From the NCBI GenBank assembly GCA_903825645.1, contig CAIKBL010000005.1, positions 1 through 39,827 on the forward strand: a stretch of 39,827 nt of DNA. Direction: 5' to 3'. The notes under the pieces were generated by a model, which ran no database searches, had not been told where the DNA came from, and saw nothing but the letters and a program-made list of their open reading frames with translations. Made by a program: the position numbers and the translations under genes. Source of the DNA: an uncultured Pseudomonadota bacterium. GTDB taxonomy: Bacteria > Pseudomonadota > Gammaproteobacteria > Ga0077536. Shown here in pieces: positions 17,589 through 27,322 of this stretch. The stretch's first letter is position 1, and every line of letters begins with the position of its first letter.

Positions 17589-20500
17589 TCAATATTCGAT
17601 GCGGATGGCGGCCTCGCCAAGATAGCCCCGCAATTGTTCAATTAAGGCCTCGGTCGCCTGGACGCGCCATTCATCCCCGAGGCGTAGTCGCGCCTTGGTG
17701 CCGAGGGACGTATATTCGATGGATACCGGACAGGAACCATGGCCGAACGTTTTGAACGTGCTCTGCAAGGTATCGGCAAATCCATTGAACGTCTGACCTT
17801 CTAGCGAGATCACCAATGCACGGGCATGGCGCTGCCGGACCTCGTCAAGACTTTGGATTGATTGCGCATTCAAGGCATGTTCGCCGCTGAATTCGTCAAC
17901 CGCGCATTCCCCGTCGATGATGACAAGACGCTCTACGGCAAGTTTATCTACCGAGGCTTCAAGCACGTCATTGTACACAGTGACTTCGATTCGGGCGGTA
18001 TTATCGTCCAGCGTCAGAATCGCCATGCGACCCCGTCTGCTTTTCGTGAAACGCAGCGCCAAAATCAACCCTGCAGCGCGGCGACGGCCTGGTTTAAGGT
18101 CAACTAATCGGGCTGCTGTCAGTCCACGCAACTCTTCCCGGTAGCGATCAATCGGATGTCCACTCAGATATAGTCCCAGCGTTTCCTTTTCCCATGTAAG
18201 CAACTGCGGCTGCGACCATTCCTCGCAGGCTAGGGCCGTCGCCCAGGCACGTTCATCCAACGCGTCGTGTGCGTTGTTGCCCACACTCCCCCCAAACAAA
18301 TCCGTCTGGCCTAACGCTTCTGCTTTTGCCTGTTGCTCAGCGGCCTGCATGGCCTGCTCGAGAATCATCATCAAGCCCCGCCGGCGAACCCCGAAAATAT
18401 CCAAAGCGCCGGCTTTGATAATGGCCTCCAACACGCGTCGACTTAGTTTTCGCGCATCGTTGCGCCGACACAAATCGAAGAGATCGCGATAGAGTCCGCG
18501 CGCCTGTCGCTCCTCTACGATCGACATCAGTGCCGCTTCGCCAACCCCTTTGATGGCCCCTAGCCCGTAACGAATCGTCGCTGAGTCGGCCACAGTGAAG
18601 CGGTACTCGCAGGTATTGATATTCGGCGGTTCAACCTTGATTTCAAGCTGCCGGCACTCGTCGATCAAACGCACCACTTTGTCGGTGGTATCCATGTCGG
18701 CAGACAGTACCGCGGCCATAAAAGCGGCGGGGTGATGCGCTTTCAGCCAAGCCGTCTGATAGGCCACGAGCGCATAAGCCGCCGAATGCGATTTATTGAA
18801 GCCGTAGCCTGCAAATTTTTCCATTAAATCAAAAATTTGGGCTGCCGCCTCCTGCTCTACACCCCTCGCCTTCGCACCGTCGACGAAAGTCTGGCGTTGC
18901 TTCGCCATCTCTTCCGCCTTCTTTTTCCCCATGGCGCGACGCAAGAGATCGGCTCCACCCAAGGTATAACCCGCGAGCACCTGGGCTATCTGCATGACCT
19001 GCTCTTGATACAGAATCACGCCATAGGTCGGTTTCAAGATCTCTTCAAGTTCCGGATGCAGGTATTTGACGGGTGCACGCCCGTGTTTGCAGTCGATAAA
19101 GTCGTCAACCATGCCGGACTGTAGGGGACCTGGTCGAAACAACGCGACAAGTGCGATCAACTCTTCGAAAACATCCGGGCGAAGACGTTTGATGAGCTCT
19201 TTCATGCCCCGCGATTCGAGCTGAAAAACCGCCGTGGTCTGCGCCTGTTGGACAAGCTTGTAGGTCAGCGCGTCGTCCAAGGGTAGCTGTGCAATATCGA
19301 GCGGCGAGTCGCCCACCAGGGCGCGATTCCGATTTATTTCGCGCACCGTCCAATCGATGATGGTGAGTGTGCGCAACCCCAGAAAATCAAACTTGAGCAG
19401 CCCCACCGCCTCGACGTCACTCATATCGAACTGGGTCACCGCCGTGTCACTGCCCTGTTCACAGTACAGCGGCATGAATTCCGTCAACGGCTGCGGGGCG
19501 ATCACGATGCCACCGGCATGCTTGCCAGCATTCCGCGACAGGCCTTCTAAAGCGAGTGCCAAATCAATAATCGCCCTGACGTCTTCTTCATCACGATAAC
19601 GAGATTTGAGCAGGGGCTCTTCATTGAGCGCCCTATCGAGCGTCATATTCGGGTCGAACGGCACGAGCTTCGCGAGCTGATCGACGAAGCCGTACGGAAA
19701 GGCCAGCACACGTCCCACGTCACGCAAGACCGCTTTCGCCGCCATGGTGCCGTAGGTAATGATCTGCGCGACCTTGTCCCGCCCGTAACGTTGATTCACG
19801 TAGTCGATGACTTCGTCTCGGCGATCCATACAAAAATCAACGTCGAAGTCGGGCATCGAAACCCGCTCAGGGTTCAGGAATCGCTCGAACAGTAAATCGT
19901 AGTCGAGCGGATCCAATTCTGTGATCCCCAGCGAATACGCAACCAGCGATCCCGCGCCCGAGCCGCGGCCCGGCCCCACCGGTATCGACGCCCGTTTGGC
20001 CCACTGGATGAAGTCCGCCACGATCAAAAAATAGCCTGCGAAACCCATCTTGGTGATCACATCGAGTTCAAATACCAATCGCGCCTCATAGACCGCCGCG
20101 TCACGCAGCGGTGCACTCGCCGCACGTGTCTCTGTCAGCCGCCGATCTAGTCCCGCTCGACTATCTGCTTCCAGTAATTGATCGACCGTTAGACCTTCTG
20201 GGACGGGAAAATTCGGGAGAAAGTAGCGCCCGAAACTCAATTCCAAATTGCAGCGACGTGCAATTTGGACGGCGTTTTCCAGCGCGTCCGGGAGATCTTC
20301 GAACAACGCATTCATTTCCGCCGCAGAGCGCAGATATTGCTGTGGAGTATAGGCATGGGGTCGCCGCGGATCGGATAGCGTACGCCCTTCCTGAATACAC
20401 ACCCGCGCCTCATGCGCGTGAAAATCATCTGTCGTGAGAAAACGTGCGTCGTTGGTGGCGACCAGCGGTAACTCAACCTGATCGGCTAACGCCACCACTT

Positions 20501-21053
20501 CCGCCAGATAACGCTCTTCTTGCGCGCGTCCGGTCCGGGCAATCTCGAGATAGAACCGCTGCGGAAACAGCGCACCCCACGCATGCGCCCGTTCGCGGGC
20601 ACGTTCAGCTTGTCCTTCCAGGAGTAACTGTCCGATATCGCCGTGGACGCCACAGGACAGCGCGATCAACCGGGAACTACCCACTCCCTTGAGCCAATTA
20701 AACTCAATATGGGGGATCCCCTGAACCTGTCCTTCGCGATAACTGCGGGTCAACAAGGTGGAAAGCTGGCGAAAACCTTCTCGGTCCATGCACAACAGAA
20801 CGATCCGGCTCCGCGCGACCGCTTCCCCGGTCTGTTGCACCCACAACTCAGCCCCGATGATCGGTTTGATGCCGGCGCGTTCGGCCTCCTGATAAAACTT
20901 AACCGCGGCAAAGGCATTGCATTGGTCGGTCAACGCAAGCGCAGGGATCCCGGAAGTCCTAGCCTGCTCGATCAGTTCAGGGATGCGAATAAGGCCATCA
21001 ATCAGCGAAAATTCAGTATGGAGATGCAGATGGACGAAGGGTGCGGCGGTCAT
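17589..21053 (-). CDS. dnaE: DNA polymerase III alpha subunit
   Basis: The 1154-residue replicative polymerase (E. coli 1160). The N-terminal PHP domain starts with [15 protein letters not shown]. The palm carries [14 protein letters not shown] and the catalytic PDFDVDF near residue 401, matching Asp401 and Asp403 of E. coli. Later come the [10 protein letters not shown] block, the [20 protein letters not shown] helix-hairpin-helix region and an OB fold near the C-terminus. It extends DNA in the holoenzyme with the epsilon proofreader and the beta clamp. Its ATG overlaps the rnhB stop by 4 bases (ATGA), so the two are translationally coupled. Nothing unusual is seen in motifs or length. Confidence 0.98.
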   Translation of the reverse strand: MTAAPFVHLHLHTEFSLIDGLIRIPELIEQARTSGIPALALTDQCNAFAAVKFYQEAERAGIKPIIGAELWVQQTGEAVARSRIVLLCMDREGFRQLSTLLTRSYREGQVQGIPHIEFNWLKGVGSSRLIALSCGVHGDIGQLLLEGQAERARERAHAWGALFPQRFYLEIARTGRAQEERYLAEVVALADQVELPLVATNDARFLTTDDFHAHEARVCIQEGRTLSDPRRPHAYTPQQYLRSAAEMNALFEDLPDALENAVQIARRCNLELSFGRYFLPNFPVPEGLTVDQLLEADSRAGLDRRLTETRAASAPLRDAAVYEARLVFELDVITKMGFAGYFLIVADFIQWAKRASIPVGPGRGSGAGSLVAYSLGITELDPLDYDLLFERFLNPERVSMPDFDVDFCMDRRDEVIDYVNQRYGRDKVAQIITYGTMAAKAVLRDVGRVLAFPYGFVDQLAKLVPFDPNMTLDRALNEEPLLKSRYRDEEDVRAIIDLALALEGLSRNAGKHAGGIVIAPQPLTEFMPLYCEQGSDTAVTQFDMSDVEAVGLLKFDFLGLRTLTIIDWTVREINRNRALVGDSPLDIAQLPLDDALTYKLVQQAQTTAVFQLESRGMKELIKRLRPDVFEELIALVALFRPGPLQSGMVDDFIDCKHGRAPVKYLHPELEEILKPTYGVILYQEQVMQIAQVLAGYTLGGADLLRRAMGKKKAEEMAKQRQTFVDGAKARGVEQEAAAQIFDLMEKFAGYGFNKSHSAAYALVAYQTAWLKAHHPAAFMAAVLSADMDTTDKVVRLIDECRQLEIKVEPPNINTCEYRFTVADSATIRYGLGAIKGVGEAALMSIVEERQARGLYRDLFDLCRRNDARKLSRRVLEAIIKAGALDIFGVRRRGLMMILEQAMQAAEQQAKAEALGQTDLFGGSVGNNAHDALDERAWATALACEEWSQPQLLTWEKETLGLYLSGHPIDRYREELRGLTAARLVDLKPGRRRAAGLILALRFTKSRRGRMAILTLDDNTARIEVTVYNDVLEASVDKLAVERLVIIDGECAVDEFSGEHALNAQSIQSLDEVRQRHARALVISLEGQTFNGFADTLQSTFKTFGHGSCPVSIEYTSLGTKARLRLGDEWRVQATEALIEQLRGYLGEAAIRIEY

Positions 21054-21646
21054 GTATTCAAATCCTTCGAAGCGATCACTCGTGCATGGCGCATGACGGG
21101 CCGGAACGACAGGCGATGGACGGTCGTGATGATTCCGTGGTCGGCCAAGGCACGGAGATGATCGGCGGTCGGATAGCCTCGATGACGCTCAAAACCGTAG
21201 ACCGGATATGCCTCCGCCAACCTATCCATCAGCGCATCACGCGTCACTTTGGCAATAATGGAGGCGGCGCTGATGGCTGGTACGGTCGCGTCACCGCGCA
21301 CCACAGCCGTCGCGGTGCAGGCAAGCACAGGGCAGACATTGCCGTCCACTAATGCGTGGTGTGGCGCCACTGACAGTGCGGCGACGGCCCGTTGCATCGC
21401 CAGTAAGGTGGCGTGGTAAATGTTCAATTCATCAATCTCCGCCACGCTCGCCATGCCAATCCCATAACTTAACGCATCGCGCTCGATGAGGACGGATAAC
21501 GCTTCGCGGCGGCGTGCCGACAGTTTTTTGGAATCAGCGAGTCCCGCGATCGGACGGTGAGGATCGAGGATGACCGCAGCGGCCACGACCGGTCCCGCCA
21601 ATGGACCGCGTCCTGCTTCGTCAATGCCTGCAACCCACTCTTTCAT
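21050..21646 (-). CDS. rnhB: Ribonuclease HII
   Basis: A 198-residue endonuclease that cuts RNA in RNA-DNA hybrids and at single ribonucleotides misincorporated in DNA. The hallmark N-terminal [20 protein letters not shown] holds the first two catalytic acidic residues (DE). ADSKKLS, and later [16 protein letters not shown] with the conserved KxxRD, complete the family pattern; [13 protein letters not shown] is also typical. It overlaps lpxB upstream and dnaE downstream by 4 bases each, a fully coupled arrangement found widely in proteobacteria. Confidence 0.97.
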   Translation of the reverse strand: MKEWVAGIDEAGRGPLAGPVVAAAVILDPHRPIAGLADSKKLSARRREALSVLIERDALSYGIGMASVAEIDELNIYHATLLAMQRAVAALSVAPHHALVDGNVCPVLACTATAVVRGDATVPAISAASIIAKVTRDALMDRLAEAYPVYGFERHRGYPTADHLRALADHGIITTVHRLSFRPVMRHARVIASKDLNT

Positions 21647-22812
21647 GCCTTTTCCCCCGGCAGGCGCACACGCACGGCCTGCTCACGCAGCAGTGCGAGA
21701 ATGGCTTCCGCGGCTGCCGCGCCGGCATTGTTGCGGAGCATTTGGTGCAATCTCAGGCACTCACTACGGAACGCCAGCACGCGCGCCTTGTCCCGCAACC
21801 AGTCGAACAGTGCCGTGGCCAAATTCTCAGGCGTCGCCTCTGCCTGAATATACTCCGGAATCACGGGCGTCCCGAGCAACAGATTGGGCAATGCGATGTA
21901 ATTAACGCGGACTAGGCGCCGTAACAGCGCGTAGGTCACGGGTGACATCTTATAGGCAACGACCGTTGGGGTCTTCGTCAACGCCGCTTCCAGTGTAATG
22001 GTGCCGGAAACGCACAGCGCGGCATCTGCCGCGGACAGCGCCGCGATGGACTGGCCGATCACGATCTGGAGCGCAATCCCGGCGCGGGCCGCCAGCACGG
22101 TCGCCTGCTGCGCCGCACTTTCATTCACAACCCCCAGCAGAAAGCGACAATCGGGTAGGCGCAACAGCAGTACTTTTGCCGCAGCTAAGAACAAGGGCAA
22201 GTGCAGTTGAGTTTCCTGCCGTCGGCTGCCCGGTAACAGCACCACCACAGGCGCATTGCCCGGCGTCAGACCCAGGCTGGCTTGTGCGGCCGCCCGATCG
22301 ACCTCCATAGGAATGCGATCGGCGAGCGGATGTCCCACGAAACGGGCTTCGATCCCGTGGGCGGCCAGAAAAGTCGTTTCGAACGGGAATAATGTCAGCA
22401 AACGGGTAATGGCGCGACGCATCGCCGGAATTCGGCCAGCACGCCAAGCCCAAACCTGAGGACACACGACATGAACGGTCGGGATCCCAGCGGCTTTGAG
22501 TTTGCGCTCCATATGCAACACAAAGTCGGGCACATCGATACCCACGAACACATCCGGCTTTAATTCGAGGAACTGCTGCAGGAGCGTATTGCGAAGACGT
22601 CTCAAACGCGGGTAGTGCCGCATCACTTCGACGAGCCCCATCACCGAAAGCGACTCGATTCCCGCCACTTCAAGACAACCCGCTCGCCTCATCTGCGGCC
22701 CAGCCATTGCCGTAATTTGGACATCGGGAACGCGCTCGCGAAGCCCTTGTATCAGCGACGCGCCGAGTTGATCGCCCGAAGGCTCGCCTGCAACGATGCC
22801 AACCCGCAACAT
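21643..22812 (-). CDS. lpxB: Lipid-A-disaccharide synthase
   Basis: A 389-residue glycosyltransferase (family GT19) that joins UDP-2,3-diacylglucosamine and lipid X to form the beta-1,6 disaccharide of lipid A at the inner membrane face. It begins [20 protein letters not shown] and carries [21 protein letters not shown], the [11 protein letters not shown] block and PGSRRQE, all strongly conserved. I prefer ATG 22812, 4 bases after the lpxA stop, over an upstream TTG at 22863 that would overlap lpxA by 47 bases and add a tail not seen in the family. It ends in an ATGA overlap with rnhB. Confidence 0.96.
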   Translation of the reverse strand: MLRVGIVAGEPSGDQLGASLIQGLRERVPDVQITAMAGPQMRRAGCLEVAGIESLSVMGLVEVMRHYPRLRRLRNTLLQQFLELKPDVFVGIDVPDFVLHMERKLKAAGIPTVHVVCPQVWAWRAGRIPAMRRAITRLLTLFPFETTFLAAHGIEARFVGHPLADRIPMEVDRAAAQASLGLTPGNAPVVVLLPGSRRQETQLHLPLFLAAAKVLLLRLPDCRFLLGVVNESAAQQATVLAARAGIALQIVIGQSIAALSAADAALCVSGTITLEAALTKTPTVVAYKMSPVTYALLRRLVRVNYIALPNLLLGTPVIPEYIQAEATPENLATALFDWLRDKARVLAFRSECLRLHQMLRNNAGAAAAEAILALLREQAVRVRLPGEKA

Positions 22813-22816
22813 TCCA

Positions 22817-23602
22817 TCAGGTCGCCCGACAGCGGACAACCCCACGCGTACTCTTTCGGACAAAACTGATGTAGCGTTCGACTTCAGCGAACTGATTAGC
22901 GAGCGGCGTGAGTTCGTCCAAGGCTTTCTCTACGGTCAAGCCCTGACGATAAAGGACTTTGTACGCGCGTCGAATGGCCTCGATGACTTCCACGCTCATG
23001 CCGCGTCGACGCATGCCTTCGCGATTGATCGCACGTGCCCTGGCCGTGTTACCTTCGACCATCACGAACGGCGGCACGTCTTTGACAATCACCGCCGAAA
23101 TCGCCGTAAAACTCGACTCGCCGATTCGGCAAAATTGATGCACAGCCGCAAATCCCGCCAGAATCGCATAGTCCCCAATCTCTACATGCCCGGCGAGCGT
23201 GGCATTGTTGGCAAAAACCGTGTGATCACCCACATGGCAATCATGCGCGACATGGCAATACGCCATAATCCAGTTGTCGTTTCCAATCGTCGTCACCCCA
23301 CCACCGCCTGGTGTGCCCCGATTGATACTGCAGTATTCCCGAATCGTGTTCCCGTCCCCGATTTCTAGACGGGTTGGCGTACCTGCTTCGAACTTTTTGT
23401 CCTGCGGATCTTCGCCCAGCGAGCAGAATCCGTAGATGTGATTATTGGCGCCGATGCGCGTAGGGCCTTTAATGATGCAGTGCGCGTCCACGCGAGAACC
23501 AGCACCTATCTCGACGTCTTCACCGATAATGGTCCAGGGGCCGACCTTTACGTCTGACGCGAGGCGCGCCGTGGGATGAATACGTGCACTAGGATCAATC
23601 AA
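22817..23602 (-). CDS. lpxA: UDP-N-acetylglucosamine acyltransferase
   Basis: A 261-residue left-handed beta-helix enzyme that adds the first 3-hydroxyacyl chain to UDP-GlcNAc, the first step of lipid A synthesis. Hexapeptide repeats (IHPTARLASDVKVGPW and onward) fill the first two thirds. The catalytic His lies in the CHVAHDCHVGD block, and GFAAVHQFCRIG and the helical C-terminal tail are typical. It starts with TTG (23600-23602) inside a TTGA overlap with the fabZ stop, so its translation depends on fabZ. This enzyme, fabZ and lpxB sit together, but the next acyltransferase gene, lpxD, is missing from its usual place. Confidence 0.96.
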   Translation of the reverse strand: MIDPSARIHPTARLASDVKVGPWTIIGEDVEIGAGSRVDAHCIIKGPTRIGANNHIYGFCSLGEDPQDKKFEAGTPTRLEIGDGNTIREYCSINRGTPGGGGVTTIGNDNWIMAYCHVAHDCHVGDHTVFANNATLAGHVEIGDYAILAGFAAVHQFCRIGESSFTAISAVIVKDVPPFVMVEGNTARARAINREGMRRRGMSVEVIEAIRRAYKVLYRQGLTVEKALDELTPLANQFAEVERYISFVRKSTRGVVRCRAT

Positions 23603-24048
23603 GCCCGATCCTCCATTTCGGTCGTCATGAATTCAGCACTGGAAACGAGATGTTCCCCGACATGGGCGGTGGCGGTGAACTTATAAATTCCGCGGATCTT
23701 GCGCTGCAGATGTGCCACCAGGATCAACTGATCGCCCGGTTCGACCGGCCGCTTGAAACGCGCTTTGTCGACACCGACCAGATAGTAGATATTTTTGCTC
23801 TGCGAGCGCGCCTGATGGGAATGGAAAGCCAGCAAACCGGTTGCTTGCGCCATTGCTTCGAGAATCAACACGCCGGGCATAATCGGTTTGCCGGGGAAGT
23901 GCCCCTGAAAAAAGGGCTCTGTGGCTGTCACGTTCTTAATCGCCTTAATACTCTTGAAGGCGGTGCACTCGAGCACCCTGTCCACGAGCAGGAAGGGGTA
24001 ACGATGCGGCAGGATATCAAAGATTTCCCGAATCGCGATTTCGCCCAT
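23599..24048 (-). CDS. fabZ: (3R)-hydroxyacyl-ACP dehydratase
   Basis: A 149-residue hot-dog fold dehydratase of fatty acid elongation. PHRYPFLLVDRV with the catalytic His and HFPGKPIMPGVLILEAMAQ with the catalytic Glu are unmistakable. I chose ATG 24048 rather than a start at 24192: it gives the normal family length, and AAGGAA lies at the right distance upstream. The 48 codons before it lack family similarity. FabZ competes with LpxA/LpxD for 3-hydroxyacyl-ACP, so its coupling to lpxA by a 4-base overlap balances phospholipid and lipid A output. Confidence 0.97.
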   Translation of the reverse strand: MGEIAIREIFDILPHRYPFLLVDRVLECTAFKSIKAIKNVTATEPFFQGHFPGKPIMPGVLILEAMAQATGLLAFHSHQARSQSKNIYYLVGVDKARFKRPVEPGDQLILVAHLQRKIRGIYKFTATAHVGEHLVSSAEFMTTEMEDRA

Positions 24049-24425
24049 GTCAATTTCCTTGATTTTCGCGACCGACTTCGCCGTTACAGTTATTCCTAAC
24101 GCTCGGCAACACGCTGAGGAGATCCCGTGCGCGGGCCATTCTTTATAAGCACTGCTCAACCGGATCTTTGTTTTACGGGACACACTCGCCATGCGAGGGG
24201 TCCCGATAAGATTTCAACATCGGATCAGCGCAACACCGCCCGTGCAGACGTATCGTCTACCCTCGCGCTGGGTGGCTACCCGGATCGCCAAGCACGCTTG
24301 GCCGAATTACAACTAGAAATCCGACCAGACCAAGAGCGCACGAGAGTGACCGGAGGGCCTCTCCCACCAGCGCCCGGCGTGGGGCGCCCTAAATTTCAGG
24401 ACGCCCGCCGTCGGCCAGAGAAGAG
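24049..24425. other. Gap between ompH and fabZ where lpxD is expected
   Basis: 377 bases without a supported gene, at the position of lpxD (about 1 kb) in related genomes. All three minus-strand frames have stops and show no hexapeptide repeats. A plus-strand frame is open to 24429 and has a faint LpxD-like look at 24300-24420; see the findings. The only other feature is a GC-rich hairpin at 24370-24387. Confidence 0.6.
24370..24387 (-). terminator. GC-rich hairpin after ompH
   Basis: A stem of GCGCCC / GGGCGC with a 6-base loop, about 40 bases after the ompH stop. No T-run follows in minus-strand sense. It may slow or partly end transcription between the bamA-ompH and fabZ-lpxAB segments. 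Confidence 0.3.
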
Positions 24426-24944
24426 TTAGGGGTTATTTTTCTTCAGGCGCTCGATGACGCTCTCGGTAATATCGACCGCCTTGCTCGCATAAATCACGCT
24501 CTCACCAAGCACGAGGTCGTATTTTTGCTCGTCGGCAATTTGCTTGATTGATTCGATAATCATGCGCTGAATTTTACCGAATTCTTCATTCTTGCGGAAA
24601 TTGACGTCTTCACGGAACTCATCCGAATCACGCTTCAGGTCGCGCTGTTTCGAGACGATTTCTCGATCAAGTCGAGTGCGTTCGGTGTCACTCATGATCG
24701 CGCCATCTTTATTGATCCGGTCCTGCAGTGACTTCAGGTCTTTCTGCGTTTCGAGCAGTTTTTTATCGCGCCCTGAAAACTCACTTTCAAGTTTCTTTTT
24801 GGCAATGGCTGCCTGCGGTGCCGCATCAAGCACCCTAACGGCGTTCACCACCCCGATTTTATACTCTCCGGCCAAGGCAGAGCACGAGATCAGCAGTGCA
24901 CCGACCAGAACCAGCGAACCTTGTCTAAGCTTCATCATGTTCAA
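24426..24944 (-). CDS. skp: OmpH/Skp family periplasmic chaperone
   Basis: A 172-residue Skp-like chaperone that holds unfolded outer-membrane proteins in the periplasm and passes them to the Bam complex. An N-terminal signal peptide (about residues 1-25, ending CSALAGEYK) is followed by the conserved KIGVVNAVRVLDAAP strand, a long charged coiled-coil region (about residues 50-130) that would form the tentacles, and a closing strand with YDLVLGESVIYAS. The start may be TTG 24944 (7 bases after GGAG) or ATG 24938/24935, which are more distant from it. It follows bamA, its functional partner, by 52 bases. Confidence 0.93.
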   Translation of the reverse strand: MNMMKLRQGSLVLVGALLISCSALAGEYKIGVVNAVRVLDAAPQAAIAKKKLESEFSGRDKKLLETQKDLKSLQDRINKDGAIMSDTERTRLDREIVSKQRDLKRDSDEFREDVNFRKNEEFGKIQRMIIESIKQIADEQKYDLVLGESVIYASKAVDITESVIERLKKNNP

Positions 24945-24996
24945 AGTAAATCTCCAACATCAGATATTTCTTGGGACGATCCTACAGATGCACCGA

Positions 24997-27291
24997 TCAG
25001 AACGTGGTTCCAAAGGTAAACTGGAACACTTGGACATGGTCTGTCGGCTGCTTGTTAAACGGCTTGGCGATGCTAACTGAAATCGCACCAAACGGCGAGA
25101 GCCATATCCCGGACACGCCAGCGGACATCCGAGTTTCTCTGAACTTGATGGGATCGTACAGCGTATTCCAGACGTCTCCGACGTCGTAGAAGGCCGACAC
25201 TCGCACCGATTTCATCTCGCGCAGTCCGGGCACCGGCAGCACCAATTCGGCATTACCGATGACCATCACGTTACCACCGGTGGCCCGGCCATACTGGTCT
25301 TGTCTACCCAGTGTACTTTCTTCATAGCCTCGGACCGTGCGTGGCCCACCCGCATAGAAGTTTTCCCAGAACGGAAATTCGAAGGTATTACCATACACCG
25401 CGCCGTACCCGGCCTGCCCCTTCAGTACAAACACGTAATCCCGACCCAGGTCGAAGAAATAGCGGGAGTCATAATTGACTTTGTAGAAGAGCAGATCGCC
25501 TAACGGCACCGTTCCTTCTAGCTTGATCGACTGCAGCACGCCGTCCGTCGGAAAAATGGTCGCGTTCCGGGTGTCGTAAGCATACCCCGCGCTTAGACGC
25601 ACATCGTTGTAGTGGTTGCCTTCAACGAGAATGAACTGGAGCACCTGAGGATCAAGATAGAGCGGATTCGCATTGATCGACGTGTCCTCGAAGGCGACAC
25701 CAAATGACAGCGCATTGTATTCGCTGATGGGCACGCCGAAATTCAATCCCGTCGACAGCGTCTTCGAATCATAGGCTGTAATCTGCTGGTTCGTGCCGTT
25801 GATGGCAGAATACTGCGCAAAGGCGCCAACGCTGACACCATCGATAGTCCAGTACGGATCGGTGAAACCAAGGCGATAGAGTGTTTGGATGTCACTATTA
25901 CTGAACGCAAAAGTGACGTTTTTCCCACTACCGAGGAAGTTATTCTGCGACACATTCGCATTGAAAATAATCCCAGCCGTCTGGGCATAACCGACACCCA
26001 AACTTAACGTGCCCGAGGGCCTTTCCTTCACGGTATAATTGACATCAACGCGGTCAATCGAGCCCGCGACCGCCGGCGTCTCGACATTGACGTCTTCGAA
26101 ATACCCGAGGCGCTGGAGACGAACTTTTGAGCGCTCAACGGCCTTCGTGGAAATCCAACCGCCTTCCAGTTGCCGCATCTCGCGCCGCAATACTTCATCG
26201 CGCGTTTTGGAGTTCCCGTTGAAACTGACCCGCCGCACGTACACGCGCTGTCCCGGATCAACGTAGTAGGTGAGGTTAACCGTTTTCGTGGCGGGATTGA
26301 TCTTGGGAATAGCGTTCACGTTCGCAAACGCGTAGCCCTCCTCGCCCAGTCGGTCGCCCAAATCCTTTTGCGTCTGCGTCACGCTTTTACGTGAAAACAG
26401 CATGCCCTGGCGTGTCTGTATTTTCTCGAGCAGTAATTTTTCGTCGATGATGAGGCGGCCCGAGAGCTTCACGGTGCCGATGTTATAGCGATTACCTTCG
26501 TTGATATTGATGGTGATATAAACGCCGGATTTGTCCGGCGTGATGGAAACCTGGGTCGAGTCAATTTTGAAATCAACAAAACCGTCATCCTGGTATCTGG
26601 AGCGAAGCGTCTCTAAGTCCGCCGCGAGTTTCTGCTTGGAATATTGGTCGTTCTTGCTGAACCAACTGGTCCACGTGGGAGTGGTCAGCTTGAACTCTCT
26701 CAGCAGTGTTGAGGTCGGAAACGATTTATTGCCGACGATATTGATCGCTTGAATGCGGGCTGCAAGCCCCTCAACGATTTTGAAATTGACGGTGACACTG
26801 CTCGAATCGAGCGGCGTGACCGTTGGTTCGATCTTGCTGCCGTAATGCCCATTGGAGTAGTACTGGCGACTCAGTTCCTGCACAACCCGGTCAAGCTTGG
26901 CTTCGTCGAAGACATCTCCCTTTGCGAAGCCGGCTCCTTTTAGCCCCTTCAGCAGATCATCTTTTTTAATAGCCTTGTTGCCCTCAAACGTGATGTCGGC
27001 AATCGACTCACGTTCGACCAACGAGACGACGAGCACATCCCCCTTGCGGCTAAGCCGGACGTCTTTGAACAGGCCGGTCTTGAACAGTGTCCGCAGCGCT
27101 TCTTGGCTGCGCTTCTCGTCGATTTTGTCGCCAATGGTAATCGGCAGGTAATTAAACACCGTCCCTGGCGTGATACGTTTTAGACCTTCGACTTGGATGT
27201 CGTCGACGATAAACTCGTCTGCGCGCGCTACTTGTAGGGACAGGGCCATCGAAAGGCACGCCATCCATCGTAAGGCTCGGGGTTTCGCCAT
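24997..27291 (-). CDS. bamA: Outer membrane protein assembly factor BamA
   Basis: A 764-residue Omp85 protein, the core of the machine that inserts beta-barrel proteins into the outer membrane. Residues 1-24 form a signal peptide ending AARA/DE. Five POTRA domains follow (about residues 25-425; the first begins FIVDDIQVEGLKRITPGTV). The C-terminal 16-strand barrel has the conserved GGPRTVRGYEESTLG loop, a VRGF-type motif, near residue 650 and ends FQFTFGTTF with the terminal aromatic insertion signal. Length and layout match the family. It lies between rseP and skp as expected. Confidence 0.97.
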   Translation of the reverse strand: MAKPRALRWMACLSMALSLQVARADEFIVDDIQVEGLKRITPGTVFNYLPITIGDKIDEKRSQEALRTLFKTGLFKDVRLSRKGDVLVVSLVERESIADITFEGNKAIKKDDLLKGLKGAGFAKGDVFDEAKLDRVVQELSRQYYSNGHYGSKIEPTVTPLDSSSVTVNFKIVEGLAARIQAINIVGNKSFPTSTLLREFKLTTPTWTSWFSKNDQYSKQKLAADLETLRSRYQDDGFVDFKIDSTQVSITPDKSGVYITININEGNRYNIGTVKLSGRLIIDEKLLLEKIQTRQGMLFSRKSVTQTQKDLGDRLGEEGYAFANVNAIPKINPATKTVNLTYYVDPGQRVYVRRVSFNGNSKTRDEVLRREMRQLEGGWISTKAVERSKVRLQRLGYFEDVNVETPAVAGSIDRVDVNYTVKERPSGTLSLGVGYAQTAGIIFNANVSQNNFLGSGKNVTFAFSNSDIQTLYRLGFTDPYWTIDGVSVGAFAQYSAINGTNQQITAYDSKTLSTGLNFGVPISEYNALSFGVAFEDTSINANPLYLDPQVLQFILVEGNHYNDVRLSAGYAYDTRNATIFPTDGVLQSIKLEGTVPLGDLLFYKVNYDSRYFFDLGRDYVFVLKGQAGYGAVYGNTFEFPFWENFYAGGPRTVRGYEESTLGRQDQYGRATGGNVMVIGNAELVLPVPGLREMKSVRVSAFYDVGDVWNTLYDPIKFRETRMSAGVSGIWLSPFGAISVSIAKPFNKQPTDHVQVFQFTFGTTF

Positions 27292-27322
27292 GAGTGAGCT
27301 TTTTAAATTAGAAAGTCAGCGT

